From Leptotrichia sp. oral taxon 218 (GTDB taxonomy: Bacteria; Fusobacteriota; Fusobacteriia; Fusobacteriales; Leptotrichiaceae): a DNA stretch of 64,000 nt. Numbering within the stretch: the first letter of the stretch is position 1; each line of letters begins with the position of its first letter. The stretch is from the NCBI RefSeq assembly GCF_018128225.1, contig NZ_CP072377.1, positions 2,108,001 through 2,172,000 on the forward strand. The letters are read 5' to 3'. The notes beneath the pieces are model-generated. The model was not told the origin of the DNA. It worked only from the letters and a program-made list of their open reading frames with translations, and did no database searches. The position numbers were made by a program, and so were the translations under genes. Below, in pieces: positions 1-9,140 of this stretch.

Positions 1-816
1 AATTTAGGAATAAGATCGTTTGATACTTCAAATAATTATGGAGAAGCAGAAACTTTATTAGGTAGAGCGTTAAGAAGATATAGAAGAGAAGAGTATGTAA
101 TATCAACAAAAGGCTCTTGGCCTATAGGAGAAACCCCTTTTCATAGAGGACTTTCAAGAAAACATATTTTATGGGCAATAGAAGAATCATTAAAAAAGTT
201 AAAATTAGATTATGTTGATTTATATTATGCACATAGGTATGATCCTGAAGTTTCAATGGAAGAGATAGTAAGGACATTTAATTATCTTATAAATATTGGA
301 AAAATAAGATATTGGGCAACTTCTGAATGGCCGATAGAAGCATTAGAAGAATGTCATAAAGTATGTGATGAATTAAAATTAGAAAAGCCAATTTTAGAGC
401 AAAGTATTTATTCTTATGCGATAACTAAAGTTGAAAAAAACGGAGTAAAAAAGTTTTGCGATGAAAAAGGAATTAGCATATTAGGTTTTTCACCATTGGC
501 ACAAGGATTACTAACTGGAAAATACAGAAAAGGAATTCCAGAAAATTCTAGAATTGCTAAAAGAAAAAAAATAAATTATTCTAAAACATTAGATATTTAT
601 AATCAGAATAAGGAACGAATAGATAAATATTTAGAAATTTGTGAAAAGTATAAAGTAAAAGCTCATTATGTTGCTATTCAATGGATGTTAAGAAAAAATA
701 TTTTTCCTGTTATGGGAGCAAGTAGACCAGAACAATTAATTGATAATGTTAAGGGATTGGAAGCAAAAATACCAGAAGAATTATGGAAAGAATTAGATAA
801 AATAAATGAAGAATAG
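1..816 (+). CDS. Aldo-keto reductase, 5'-truncated by window edge
   Basis: The frame is open from base 1, so the N-terminus lies outside the window; 271 residues are present. The NADPH-dependent aldo-keto reductase fold is recognisable. The family's catalytic tetrad can be placed as Asp8 and Tyr13 (in DTSNNYG), Lys37 (in ISTKG) and His78 (in YYAHRYD), and the C-terminal MGASRPEQL segment matches the cofactor-binding region. It resembles the Kv-beta/YghZ-like subgroup that reduces aldehydes and ketones of sugars. The stop is followed 9 bases later by the next start, so the two genes are probably cotranscribed. The substrate is not determinable; the position in a surface-polysaccharide locus suggests a nucleotide-sugar or free-sugar intermediate. 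Confidence 0.9.
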   Translation, partial: NLGIRSFDTSNNYGEAETLLGRALRRYRREEYVISTKGSWPIGETPFHRGLSRKHILWAIEESLKKLKLDYVDLYYAHRYDPEVSMEEIVRTFNYLINIGKIRYWATSEWPIEALEECHKVCDELKLEKPILEQSIYSYAITKVEKNGVKKFCDEKGISILGFSPLAQGLLTGKYRKGIPENSRIAKRKKINYSKTLDIYNQNKERIDKYLEICEKYKVKAHYVAIQWMLRKNIFPVMGASRPEQLIDNVKGLEAKIPEELWKELDKINEE

Positions 817-825
817 AGGTTAATT

Positions 826-1613
826 ATGAAGTTATCAATTTCAAATATAGCTTGGGATACATTAAATGATGAAAAAATTTATAGTATGATGGAGAAATAT
901 GGATTTAAAGGATTGGAGATAGCTCCTACTAAAGTTATGGGAGAAAATCCGTATGAAAAATTAGAAGAAGCTAAAATTTGGAAAGAAGAAATAAAAAAAA
1001 AGTATAATTTAGAAATTTCATCAATGCAGTCAATTTGGTTTGGAAAAACTGAAAACTTATTTGATTCTAAAAAGGAAGAAAAAGTGCTGATGGATTATAC
1101 AAAAAAAGCTATAGATTTTGCAAATGTGATAGAATGTAAAAACTTAGTATTTGGTTCTCCTAAAAATAGAAATATTAATGAGGGTAAAAGTAGTAAAAAT
1201 GAAAAAGAATTTTTTAAAGTATTGGGAGAATATGCATATAAAAAAAATACAATAGTTGGAATGGAAGCAAATCCAACTATTTATAATACAAATTATATTA
1301 ATGATACAAAATCTGCATTAGAATTAGTAAAAAAAGTAAATTCAAAAGGATTTTTGCTAAATTTAGATTTAGGAACAATAATTTCAAATAATGAAAATTT
1401 AACAATATTACAAAATAATGTAAAATATATAAGTCATGTTCATATTAGTGAACCTTGGCTAAAAATGATAGAAAAAAGAGAAATACATAAAAATTTGAAA
1501 AAGATATTATTAAATGAAAATTATAAAAGATTTATTTCTATTGAAATGACAAAATTTAATGAGATAAAAAAATTGAAAATGTAATTAAATATATTAAGGA
1601 AATTTTTGGATAG
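826..1613 (+). CDS. Sugar phosphate isomerase/epimerase-like TIM barrel, frameshifted near the 3' end
   Basis: A xylose-isomerase-like TIM-barrel protein (AP endonuclease 2 superfamily). It starts MKLSISNIAW and carries the typical GLEIAPTKV strand, a GMEANPTIYN segment (metal-ligand Glu region), the LDLGT strand and HVHISEPW. The uninterrupted frame stops at 1584 after 252 residues. A run of seven A at 1566-1572 ends in TTG; with eight A the frame would continue as KKIENVIKYIKEIFG to a stop at 1611-1613, the kind of terminal helix the family has. I therefore give the restored end. The gene sits between an aldo-keto reductase and an FAD oxidoreductase and probably acts on a sugar intermediate in the same pathway. 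The substrate is unknown. Confidence 0.78.
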
Positions 1614-1688
1614 TTTTATTTTTAAATAGGAAAAATAAAAAGTTAAGGAGTTGTATTCAAATAAAATTTTATGTTTGAAGGATTAGTT

Positions 1689-2810
1689 ATGGAAAAATAT
1701 GACAAAATAATAATAGGAGCAGGAATATATGGAATGTATGCTGCCAAACGAAGTTTAGAAAAAAATCCTAATGAAAAAGTATTAATACTAGAAGTAGAAA
1801 AAGAACCATTTAATAGGGGATCTTATATAAATCAAGCAAGACTTCACAATGGCTATCATTATCCAAGATCTTTTTCTACGGCATCAAAATCTGCAAAATA
1901 TTTTAATAGATTCTATAATGATTTTAAAAAGGGGATCAATGATAAATTTGAAAAAATTTATGCGGTAGCCTCTGATTATAGTTGGACTAACGGAGAACAA
2001 TTTCAAAAGTTTTGTGATAATTTAAATGTAAGATGTGATGAAATTCCTAAAGGAAAATTTTTTAATGAAAATACTATTGATAAGGCATTTTTGACACAAG
2101 AGTATTCATTTGATGCTAAGATAATTGGAAAAATATTGTATGAAGAATTAGTAAAATTAGGATGTAATTTTAAATTTGAAACGAAAATAGCGGAAATAAA
2201 AAAAGAAGAGAAAGAATATGTGTTTAAAACTTCAAATGGAGAAATATATTCAGCACCATTCGTTTTAAATGCAACTTATGCAGGAATTAATATAATTCAT
2301 GATTTGTTAGGATTTGAATATTTACCAATAAAATATGAATTTTGTGAAGTGATTTTATGTGAAGTTTCAGAGAACATTAAAAATGTCGGATTAACAGTTA
2401 TGGATGGACCTTTTTTCTCATTGATGCCATTTGGGTTAACAGGTTATCATTCTATAACAACTGTTTCAAGAACACCACATTTTACAAATTATGAAAATTT
2501 ACCACCATATGACTGTTGTGGAGATGTAGAAAAGAAAAAACATCCTGAACATTCAAAAGGATGTATTCATTGTGGAATTTTTCCTGAAACTGCATTTGAA
2601 GAAATGGTTCAAATTGCTAAGAAATATTTGAATGAAGACATTGAAATAAAATATGTGAAGTCATTGTATACAATAAAACCTATTTTAGTTGCTTCTGAAA
2701 TTGATGATTCAAGACCAACAATTATAAAACAGTATTCTCAAAGTCCAGATTTTTATACAGTATTTTCTGGGAAAATAAATACAATGTATGATTTGGATGA
2801 AATTTTATAA
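1689..2810 (+). CDS. FAD-dependent oxidoreductase (DAO-like)
   Basis: The protein opens with an ADP-binding Rossmann motif, GAGIYGMYAA, about ten residues from the start, then a second-strand Glu pattern (VLILEVEKEPFNRGS), as in D-amino-acid-oxidase-like FAD enzymes. The start chosen is the ATG at 1689, six bases after GAAGGA; the ATG at 1671 lies 20 bases from its nearest Shine-Dalgarno. Length is 373 residues. A Cys/His-rich stretch, with YDCCG and GCIHCG, lies about two thirds along and is unusual for the fold; it may bind metal. The gene follows the sugar-isomerase-like protein and precedes galU, which suggests a role in making a surface-polysaccharide precursor. The exact reaction is unknown. 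Confidence 0.75.
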   Translation: MEKYDKIIIGAGIYGMYAAKRSLEKNPNEKVLILEVEKEPFNRGSYINQARLHNGYHYPRSFSTASKSAKYFNRFYNDFKKGINDKFEKIYAVASDYSWTNGEQFQKFCDNLNVRCDEIPKGKFFNENTIDKAFLTQEYSFDAKIIGKILYEELVKLGCNFKFETKIAEIKKEEKEYVFKTSNGEIYSAPFVLNATYAGINIIHDLLGFEYLPIKYEFCEVILCEVSENIKNVGLTVMDGPFFSLMPFGLTGYHSITTVSRTPHFTNYENLPPYDCCGDVEKKKHPEHSKGCIHCGIFPETAFEEMVQIAKKYLNEDIEIKYVKSLYTIKPILVASEIDDSRPTIIKQYSQSPDFYTVFSGKINTMYDLDEIL

Positions 2811-2870
2811 AAAAATTTAAAATAAAATTTTAAATTTATATTATTCTATTTAAATAAAAAGGAGAATCTT

Positions 2871-3770
2871 ATGAAAAGAATAAGAAAAGCAGTGATACCC
2901 GCAGCAGGATTAGGAACAAGAGTATTGCCAGCGACAAAGGCTCAGCCTAAGGAAATGTTAGTTATTGTGGATAAACCAGCATTGCAGTATTTGGTTGAGG
3001 AGCTGATTGCTTCTGGGATTGAGGAGATTCTTATTGTTACAGGGAGAAATAAGAGTTCAATTGAAAATCATTTTGATTATTCGTTTGAGTTGGAAAAAAC
3101 GTTGGAGGAAAAAGGGAAATTAGAGCTTTTGAAAGTGATCGATGATATTTCAAAATTGGCGAATATTTATTATGTTAGACAGAAGAAACCGTTAGGATTG
3201 GGACATGCGATTGGTTGTGCAGAAGCGTTTATTGGAGATGAACCGTTTGTAGTAGTGTTGGGGGATGACATTATTTATACTGATGAGAACAAAGGTGAGA
3301 CTCCTGTTACAAAACAATTGATTGATAAATATGTTGAATTGAATGGTGGAAATATTTTGGGAGTTCAAGAGGTTGCTGAAAAAGATGTTAATAAATATGG
3401 AATTGTTAAGCCTTTGAAAACAATTGATGAGAGAACAGTTGAAGTAGAAAATTTTGTGGAAAAACCATCGTTGGAAGAGGCACCTAGTAGATTAGCTGCA
3501 TTGGGAAGATATGTATTGGAACCAGAAATTTTTGGATATTTGAAAAATACGAAGCCTGGAAAAGGTGGAGAAATTCAGTTGACAGATGCAATTTTGGATA
3601 TGAAGAATGATAAAGGGAAATTGTATGCGTATAATTACGATGGATTTAGATATGATACAGGGAATAAATTTGGAATGTTTGTGGCAAATGTGGAGTTTGG
3701 GTTGAGACATCCGGAATTGAAGGATAGAGCGAAAGAATATTTGAAAACATTGATAAAAAGATTGGATTAA
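2871..3770 (+). CDS. galU: UTP-glucose-1-phosphate uridylyltransferase
   Basis: Makes UDP-glucose from UTP and glucose-1-phosphate. The nucleotidyltransferase signature PAAGLGTRVLPATKAQPKEM is at residues 10-29 and a metal-binding GDD is near residue 128. At 299 residues it is of normal GalU length. The start follows AAGGAG by about six bases. It lies in a polysaccharide gene cluster and probably supplies UDP-glucose to it. The UDP-glucose 4-epimerase gene at 49.8 kb could draw on the same pool for UDP-galactose. Codon use has more G-ending codons than the genes before it, suggesting that this gene is ancestral core while the upstream genes may be more recently acquired. Confidence 0.95.
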   Translation: MKRIRKAVIPAAGLGTRVLPATKAQPKEMLVIVDKPALQYLVEELIASGIEEILIVTGRNKSSIENHFDYSFELEKTLEEKGKLELLKVIDDISKLANIYYVRQKKPLGLGHAIGCAEAFIGDEPFVVVLGDDIIYTDENKGETPVTKQLIDKYVELNGGNILGVQEVAEKDVNKYGIVKPLKTIDERTVEVENFVEKPSLEEAPSRLAALGRYVLEPEIFGYLKNTKPGKGGEIQLTDAILDMKNDKGKLYAYNYDGFRYDTGNKFGMFVANVEFGLRHPELKDRAKEYLKTLIKRLD

Positions 3771-3819
3771 GACATTATAATAAATATTGTTAGTGAGATT
3801 TAGCAATTTGGAGGAAAAA

Positions 3820-4728
3820 ATGATAAAAAATTTGGAACAAAATTATATATCCGTTGTTTTAGTTATAAATGATGATAATAGCCAAATAGAAAGAAAAATA
3901 GAGAAAATAAAAAAAGTTTTGGATGATAATTTTAAGAGTAGTGAAATTGTAATAGTGGATAATACAGCTAAAGTAGATCCTTTAGAGTCATTGAAATCTT
4001 TGAACTTTAAACATACAGAAATTAAATTACCTATAAAACATAGAACACAACAGGCTTTAAATGCAGGAACTGCAATAGCAATAGGAGATTATATTGTTGA
4101 AATAGAAGATATTTCTTTTGATATAGACTACAATAAAATAATTGAAATGTATAGAAAAAGTCAAGAAGGATATGACTTTGTATTTTTAACACCAAAAAAA
4201 TCAAGAAGATCTTCAAAAATATTTTATAATATTTTAAATAAATATTTTAAAAATTCATTTAATGAAGATATTAATTCATCGGTTATGACTTTATCATCAA
4301 GAAGAGGTCAAAATAAAGTAGCAGAAGTAGGAAAAAGAATTATTAATAGAAATGTTGCATATGTTCTTTCGGGATTGAAAAGTTCTTATATAATAGTAGA
4401 TATGGATTATAAAAATAATAGAGGGTTTTCAGAAAATTTAATGTTAATGTTTGATACATTAATTTATTACACAGATGCAATTATGTTATTTACTCAAAGA
4501 TTAGCTTTTGGATTTTTTATATTATTTGGATTAGGAGTTATTTACAGTATAATTACAAAAATTTTAAAAGAAACAATGGAGGGATGGGCTTCGTTATTCA
4601 TAGTACTGAGTCTAGGATTCTTTGGAGTATTCTTTATTTTAAGTATTGTTATAAGGTATTTACATCATATTTTACAAAATTCATCAAATACAAAAGATTA
4701 TATTTATAGGTCAATTGATAAAAAATAG
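3820..4728 (+). CDS. GT2-like membrane glycosyltransferase (DPMS type, divergent)
   Basis: 302 residues from the ATG at 3820, which follows GGAGG by five bases; the upstream GTT/TTG alternatives lack a Shine-Dalgarno. The N-terminal part has the GT2 pattern (ISVVLVINDDNSQ, then EIVIVDNT, then RTQQALNAGTAIAIGDYIVEI), as in dolichol-phosphate-mannose-synthase-like enzymes that load a sugar onto a polyprenyl phosphate. The metal-binding DxD is not clear: the segment reads EIEDISFDID. Two hydrophobic helices follow at about residues 226-250 and 260-285. It is followed directly by a GtrA protein, its usual partner. Probably both act in adding side-chain sugars across the membrane. The donor and acceptor are unknown. 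Confidence 0.72.
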   Translation: MIKNLEQNYISVVLVINDDNSQIERKIEKIKKVLDDNFKSSEIVIVDNTAKVDPLESLKSLNFKHTEIKLPIKHRTQQALNAGTAIAIGDYIVEIEDISFDIDYNKIIEMYRKSQEGYDFVFLTPKKSRRSSKIFYNILNKYFKNSFNEDINSSVMTLSSRRGQNKVAEVGKRIINRNVAYVLSGLKSSYIIVDMDYKNNRGFSENLMLMFDTLIYYTDAIMLFTQRLAFGFFILFGLGVIYSIITKILKETMEGWASLFIVLSLGFFGVFFILSIVIRYLHHILQNSSNTKDYIYRSIDKK

Positions 4729-4743
4729 TTTTTAGGAGATAAA

Positions 4744-5142
4744 ATGAATATTGTAAAAAAATTAATAAATAAAGAAACTTTCTTATATTTAATTTTTGGA
4801 ATACTCACAACGGTTGTAAATACAGTAAGTTTTTTTCTCTTTAATAAAACATTAAATTATAAAATAGCAAATACATTAGCGTTTGTTTTAGCAATTATAT
4901 TCGCATATGTAACAAATAAATTATATGTTTTTGAATCAAAAAAAGAAGGAAAAGTTGAAATAATAAAAGAATTTGTTTTTTTTATAGGCTCAAGATTATT
5001 TACATTTATAATAGATATGCTTTTAATGGTCTTATTTGTAGAAATTTTATATAAGAATGTTATGATTTCTAAGATAATAGTCAATGTAGTTGTTATAATT
5101 TTAAATTATATTTTAAGTAAAAAATTGGTTTTTAAAAGATAG
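4744..5142 (+). CDS. GtrA family membrane protein
   Basis: A 132-residue protein with four hydrophobic segments separated by short Lys/Arg-rich loops and the family's early TTVVNTVSFFLFN and FVTNK-like (AYVTNKLYVFES) signatures. GtrA proteins are thought to flip polyprenyl-linked sugars, or otherwise help glycosyltransferases of phage serotype-conversion and teichoic or arabinogalactan pathways. The start follows AGGAG by six bases, and it begins 15 bases after the GT2-like gene, so the two are almost certainly translated from one message. Confidence 0.85.
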   Translation: MNIVKKLINKETFLYLIFGILTTVVNTVSFFLFNKTLNYKIANTLAFVLAIIFAYVTNKLYVFESKKEGKVEIIKEFVFFIGSRLFTFIIDMLLMVLFVEILYKNVMISKIIVNVVVIILNYILSKKLVFKR

Positions 5143-5160
5143 AATGAAGGAATAAAAAAA

Positions 5161-6051
5161 ATGGAGAAAAAAATAGATATATTAATGGCAACATATAATG
5201 GCGAAAAATATTTGTCTGAGCAAATAGATTCAATTATTAATCAAACATATCAAGGATGGAATCTATTGATACGTGATGATGGTTCTACAGATAGCACAAT
5301 GGAGATTATAGAAAGTTATCAAAAAAAAGACACTAGAATAAAAATTTTAAAAGATAATAAAGGTAATCTTGGAATTGTTAAAAATTTTGAAGAATTGTTA
5401 AAAATTTCAAAAGCCAAATTAATAATGTTTTCTGATCAAGATGATATTTGGAAAAAAGAAAAGATATTAAGATATTTAGAAAGGTTAGAAAAAATAAAAG
5501 AATTTAAAAATGAGAAAATTATGATTCATTCGAATTCAAATTTATATAGAGAGAAAAATCAAAAATTAAATTTATTTATTTCTGATAAATTTTTAGAGCA
5601 AAAATTGGAAAATGTATTTTTTAATTTTTTTGTTCAAGGCGCAACTATAATGATAACAAAAAGTTTAAAAGAATTTATATTACCATTTCCTGAAGAGGTT
5701 TATATTCATGATAGATATATTCATTTATTAACTGATATTCTTTTTAAAAGAGTTTTTATAAACGAATCTTTTATGGATTATAGACAGCATGAAAATAATC
5801 AAATAGGTGGAAATACTGATTGGAAGAAGTTAATATCTAAAAGATACTTTTATGAAAAAGATTATAAATTGATAAAAAAAATTTATGAGTTATATAAAAA
5901 TAGATTGAATTTAGAGCAAAAAAATATGATAGAAAGTTATTTCAAAATAACAAATGTAAAACAAAATAGACTAAGAAGGTATACTGAATTAAAAAAATCT
6001 AATATTAATATGCCTTTAAAAAAACAGTTATCTTTATTATTGAAAGGGTAA
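5161..6051 (+). CDS. GT2 glycosyltransferase, rhamnosyltransferase-like
   Basis: 296 residues beginning with the classic GT-A nucleotide-binding start (DILMATYNGEKYLSEQIDS), then RDDGSTDST and the DQDD segment (MFSDQDDIWKK) that contains the divalent-metal DxD. These features fit the rhamnosyltransferase-like GT2 family of O-antigen and rhamnan loci. No membrane segments are visible, so it is probably cytosolic or peripheral. The next gene, two bases downstream, makes dTDP-rhamnose, which supports rhamnose as the transferred sugar (inference). The very low GC content resembles the upstream accessory genes more than galU. Confidence 0.85.
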   Translation: MEKKIDILMATYNGEKYLSEQIDSIINQTYQGWNLLIRDDGSTDSTMEIIESYQKKDTRIKILKDNKGNLGIVKNFEELLKISKAKLIMFSDQDDIWKKEKILRYLERLEKIKEFKNEKIMIHSNSNLYREKNQKLNLFISDKFLEQKLENVFFNFFVQGATIMITKSLKEFILPFPEEVYIHDRYIHLLTDILFKRVFINESFMDYRQHENNQIGGNTDWKKLISKRYFYEKDYKLIKKIYELYKNRLNLEQKNMIESYFKITNVKQNRLRRYTELKKSNINMPLKKQLSLLLKG

Positions 6052-6053
6052 TT

Positions 6054-6911
6054 ATGAAAATACTATTAACAGGTTCAAACGGTCAATTAGGCCACGAATT
6101 CAAAAAAATATTTGATAAAAAAAATATTGAATATATCGCAGTAGATTGCAAGAAATTGGATATCACAAGCGACAAAGCTCTAAAAAAATTCTTTCAAGTA
6201 AACAAAGAGATTACTCACATAATAAATTGTGCAGCATATAATGATGTGGATAAAGCTGAAACTGATAAAAAAGTTTGGTTGTCAAATTCTAAAGCACCAA
6301 AAAAGTTAGCTGAAATTTCTAAGAAAATTGGAGCAATTTTTGTTACTTATTCAACAGATTTTGTGTTTGATGGGGAAAAGAAAGTTCCATATAATGAAGA
6401 CGATGAGGTAAATGGACTTTCTGAATATGCAAAAGCAAAAATAACTGGAGAAAAATTTGTGTTGGAGAGTTATAATAAAAGTTTTGTAATTAGAACTTCT
6501 TGGATGTTTGGCATAGCAAATAATAATTTCGTTAAGCAAGTAATAAATTGGAGCAAATCTCGAAATAAGTTGAGTATAGTAGATGATCAAGTATCAGCTC
6601 CCACATATTCAGTAGATCTTGCCGAATTTTCTTGGAAATTAATCCAAACTGAAAAATTTGGATTGTATCATATTACAAATGATGGAATTGCGAGTAAATA
6701 TGACCAAGCAAAATATGTTTTGGAAAAAATTGGTTGGAAAGGAACGTTAGGAAGAGCTAAAACAGCTGATTTTAATCTTCCAGCAAAACGACCAGCTTAT
6801 TCGAAATTGGATTCTAGCAAAGTTGAGAAATTGTTAGGTGAGAAAATTCCTACTTGGCAGTCGGGGATTGATAGGTTTTTAGAAGAGATGAAAGAAAATG
6901 AAGAGTTGTAA
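6054..6911 (+). CDS. rfbD: dTDP-4-dehydrorhamnose reductase
   Basis: A 285-residue extended short-chain dehydrogenase for the last step of dTDP-L-rhamnose synthesis. The NAD(P) motif GSNGQLGHEF is at residues 7-16, the YSTDFVFDG strand follows, and the catalytic YxxxK is Tyr-Ala-Lys-Ala-Lys near residue 126. The C-terminal substrate domain has NLPAKRPAYSKLD, a family hallmark. It overlaps no neighbour; the start lies two bases after the rhamnosyltransferase stop. The rfbA, rfbB and rfbC partners are not in this window and presumably lie upstream. A strong terminator follows, marking the end of the polysaccharide operon. Confidence 0.93.
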   Translation: MKILLTGSNGQLGHEFKKIFDKKNIEYIAVDCKKLDITSDKALKKFFQVNKEITHIINCAAYNDVDKAETDKKVWLSNSKAPKKLAEISKKIGAIFVTYSTDFVFDGEKKVPYNEDDEVNGLSEYAKAKITGEKFVLESYNKSFVIRTSWMFGIANNNFVKQVINWSKSRNKLSIVDDQVSAPTYSVDLAEFSWKLIQTEKFGLYHITNDGIASKYDQAKYVLEKIGWKGTLGRAKTADFNLPAKRPAYSKLDSSKVEKLLGEKIPTWQSGIDRFLEEMKENEEL

Positions 6912-6923
6912 AAATTTTAAATT

Positions 6924-6947
6924 AAGCTGAGTTTTTCAGCTTTTTTT
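6924..6947 (+). terminator. Rho-independent terminator after rfbD
   Basis: A seven-base stem AAGCTGA/TCAGCTT with a five-base loop is followed directly by a T run. It ends the surface-polysaccharide operon. Confidence 0.88.
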
Positions 6948-6984
6948 AATAAGATTTTTGTTTTATCAAAATTTTAAAAAACTA

Positions 6985-7013
6985 TTCAAAAATTCAAAAA
7001 AATAGTTTATAAT
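6985..7013 (+). promoter_or_regulatory. Promoter for the GH16 gene
   Basis: TTCAAA (6985-6990), 17-base spacer, TATAAT (7008-7013), 31 bases before the GH16 start. The -10 is consensus and the -35 is weak. Confidence 0.6.
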
Positions 7014-7044
7014 TAAATAAATAATTTAGAACGGAGAAAAATAA

Positions 7045-8139
7045 ATGAAAAAAACAAATATATTAATTTTATTGGGATTTTTGAGCTTGAGTGTCATTGG
7101 AAGCGCAAAGACGCAACAGATTTTTGAAGAAAAAAATTATTCGATTGAAATGACACAAGAAAAGTCGGAGTTGACTAGTGAAAATAATTCTAGTAGTACT
7201 GAAGAAAATGGAAAAGAAGAACAAAGTCTTTTGGGAAAAAGAAGAAAAAAAGTTAGTGAAAATACTCAGACAAACGGAAAATATGGAAAAAAATCACTTT
7301 GGAATAAAATTGTGAATAGAAAAAAAAGTGATAAAAATGAAGAATGGAAATTAGTTTGGGATGATGAATTTGATTCGAACAGTTTAGATATGTCTAAATG
7401 GAGCTACTGGGGAGATAATAACATTCCTTGGAATGCGGGAAATTATTTGGATGAGAAAGGAAATTTGGTGGATCAGTCTGGATTTAAGGTTAAACATTAT
7501 TATTTAAAGGATAATGTTAAAGTGCAAGATGGAAATTTAGTCATTGAAGTGAAAAAAGAGAATAATAAAACTGTGAATATTGATGGAAAACAGAGAAAAA
7601 TATTGTATAGTTCTGGAGCAGTTCACACTAAAGGAAAATTTTCTGTGCAAGAAGGTAAGATTGAGATGAGAGCGGCTATGCCTAAAGGTGTAGGAACTTG
7701 GCCTGCTTTTTGGATGTGGCCTGAATGGTATAGCCAAGGGACTAAGTTAGCGGATGGAGAAATTGATATTTTTGAAATTTATGGTTCTGATTTGTCAAGA
7801 GTGACTGGGACTACACATGTTTTAAAAACGACGGAAAATAAATATCAGATGTTTGACGGAGATGATGAAAAGATTAAAAAGAATGAAGATTTGACACAAT
7901 TTAATACTTATGCTGTCGAATGGGATTCAAAAGAAGTAAAATGGCTATTTAACGGAAGAGTTTACAAAAAGAGAACTATGAAGGAAATGGAGAAAAAAGC
8001 TGGAAGAAATCCATTTAATCAGCCATATTTTCTTATGATAAATGTGGCGCTTGAAAATCAAACTGGAAGTGATGGAGATGTGGATTTTCCGACAGAGATG
8101 AAAGTTGATTATGTGAGAGTCTATAAAAAAGATAAATAA
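7045..8139 (+). CDS. Secreted glycoside hydrolase family 16 beta-glucanase
   Basis: 364 residues. The N-terminus (MKKTNILILLGFLSLSVIGSA) is a signal peptide. A Ser/Glu/Lys-rich low-complexity linker runs to about residue 108, then the GH16 lectin-like beta-sandwich begins at WKLVWDDEFDS. The catalytic ExDxxE motif is present as EIDIFE near residue 237, in GEIDIFEIYG, with nucleophile and acid/base Glu both intact. Other family blocks are AGNYLD, GAVHTKGKFS, GTWPAFWMWPEW and the terminal FPTEMKVDYVRVYK. It probably cleaves beta-1,3 or mixed-linkage beta-glucans outside the cytoplasm. There is no sorting signal or extra domain. The next gene starts 13 bases downstream. Confidence 0.93.
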   Translation: MKKTNILILLGFLSLSVIGSAKTQQIFEEKNYSIEMTQEKSELTSENNSSSTEENGKEEQSLLGKRRKKVSENTQTNGKYGKKSLWNKIVNRKKSDKNEEWKLVWDDEFDSNSLDMSKWSYWGDNNIPWNAGNYLDEKGNLVDQSGFKVKHYYLKDNVKVQDGNLVIEVKKENNKTVNIDGKQRKILYSSGAVHTKGKFSVQEGKIEMRAAMPKGVGTWPAFWMWPEWYSQGTKLADGEIDIFEIYGSDLSRVTGTTHVLKTTENKYQMFDGDDEKIKKNEDLTQFNTYAVEWDSKEVKWLFNGRVYKKRTMKEMEKKAGRNPFNQPYFLMINVALENQTGSDGDVDFPTEMKVDYVRVYKKDK

Positions 8140-8152
8140 AAGGAGGATGGTT

Positions 8153-9121
8153 ATGGAAGTTAAAAAGTTTAAGGAAAATGATGTAAAGATATTTGCTGGT
8201 TCTTCGGCAAAAAAATTGGCGCAAAAAATAGCGGATTATGTAGGGCTGCCACTTTCAAAAAATAAGATTCAAAAATTTGCGGATGGAGAAATATTTACAA
8301 AATCGCTTGAAAGTGTGAGAGGAAGTAAAGTTTTTGTCGTGCAGTCAACTGCGGGAAAAGTGAATGAAAATTTGATGGAACTTCTGATTTTTATAGATGT
8401 GCTAAAAAGAGCGTCTGCTAAAGAAATTATAGCGATTATTCCATATTTTGCATATGCAAGGCAAGATAGGACGATTAATCCACATGATCCAATTACTGCA
8501 AAATTAGTTTCAAATTTATTGTTTACAGCTGGGGCGACAAGAATTGTTACGATGGAGTTGCATACTAGACAGACACAGGGCTTTTTTGACATTCCAGTTG
8601 ATCATATGGAGCCGCTTCCGATTTTGGCAAAATATTTTGAAAAAAAAGGATTTTCTCAAAGTGAAGATGTCGTTGTTGTGGCACCTGACATAGGTTCACT
8701 AAAAAGGGCAAGAGGTTTTGCCAAATGGCTTGAAGTGCCACTTGCGATTGTAGAAAAGAGAAAAAATGAAAATGGGAAATATGAAGTTGAAAATTTAATT
8801 GGAGATGTGCGTGGTAAAAAGGTTATTTTGCTTGATGATATGATTAATACAGGAAAAACGGTTTGTAATGCAGCAGATGCGTTAATTAAAAACGGTGCAA
8901 CAGAAGTGTATTGCTGTGCGACTCATGCGGTATTTTCAGATTATGCGGTAAAAAGACTAAAGGAATCTGTAATTAAAGAAGTTGTCGTAACAGACACAAT
9001 TGAGTTAAGAGAAGATGAATATTTTGAAAAACTTACTGTTTTATCAACAGCTAAGATTTTTGGAGAAGCGGTAAAAAGAATAGTTGTTTATAAAGAAATG
9101 AGTAATTTATTTGTGAAATAA
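8153..9121 (+). CDS. Ribose-phosphate pyrophosphokinase paralogue (divergent)
   Basis: 322 residues from the ATG at 8153, six bases after AGGAGG; the ATG at 8147 abuts the Shine-Dalgarno. The PRPP-synthetase framework is clear: FADGE, SVRGSKVFVVQST, YARQDR, FFDIPVDHMEPLPILAKYF. It differs from the canonical paralogue at 60.2 kb. The ribose-5-phosphate loop reads DDMINTGKT rather than DDMIDTAGT. The ATP and phosphate region reads NPHDPITAKL rather than a KA-x-REPI form. It is not a copy of the second gene. It probably makes PRPP, but a changed substrate or regulation is possible. It follows the GH16 gene closely and precedes a methyltransferase gene. Confidence 0.82.
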   Translation: MEVKKFKENDVKIFAGSSAKKLAQKIADYVGLPLSKNKIQKFADGEIFTKSLESVRGSKVFVVQSTAGKVNENLMELLIFIDVLKRASAKEIIAIIPYFAYARQDRTINPHDPITAKLVSNLLFTAGATRIVTMELHTRQTQGFFDIPVDHMEPLPILAKYFEKKGFSQSEDVVVVAPDIGSLKRARGFAKWLEVPLAIVEKRKNENGKYEVENLIGDVRGKKVILLDDMINTGKTVCNAADALIKNGATEVYCCATHAVFSDYAVKRLKESVIKEVVVTDTIELREDEYFEKLTVLSTAKIFGEAVKRIVVYKEMSNLFVK

Positions 9122-9140
9122 GGAGGAAAATATAGATAAA

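Noticed and set aside
1671-1688. Upstream ATG for the FAD oxidoreductase
   Set aside because: Its nearest Shine-Dalgarno is 20 bases away, while the ATG at 1689 has GAAGGA six bases upstream and gives the standard Rossmann start.
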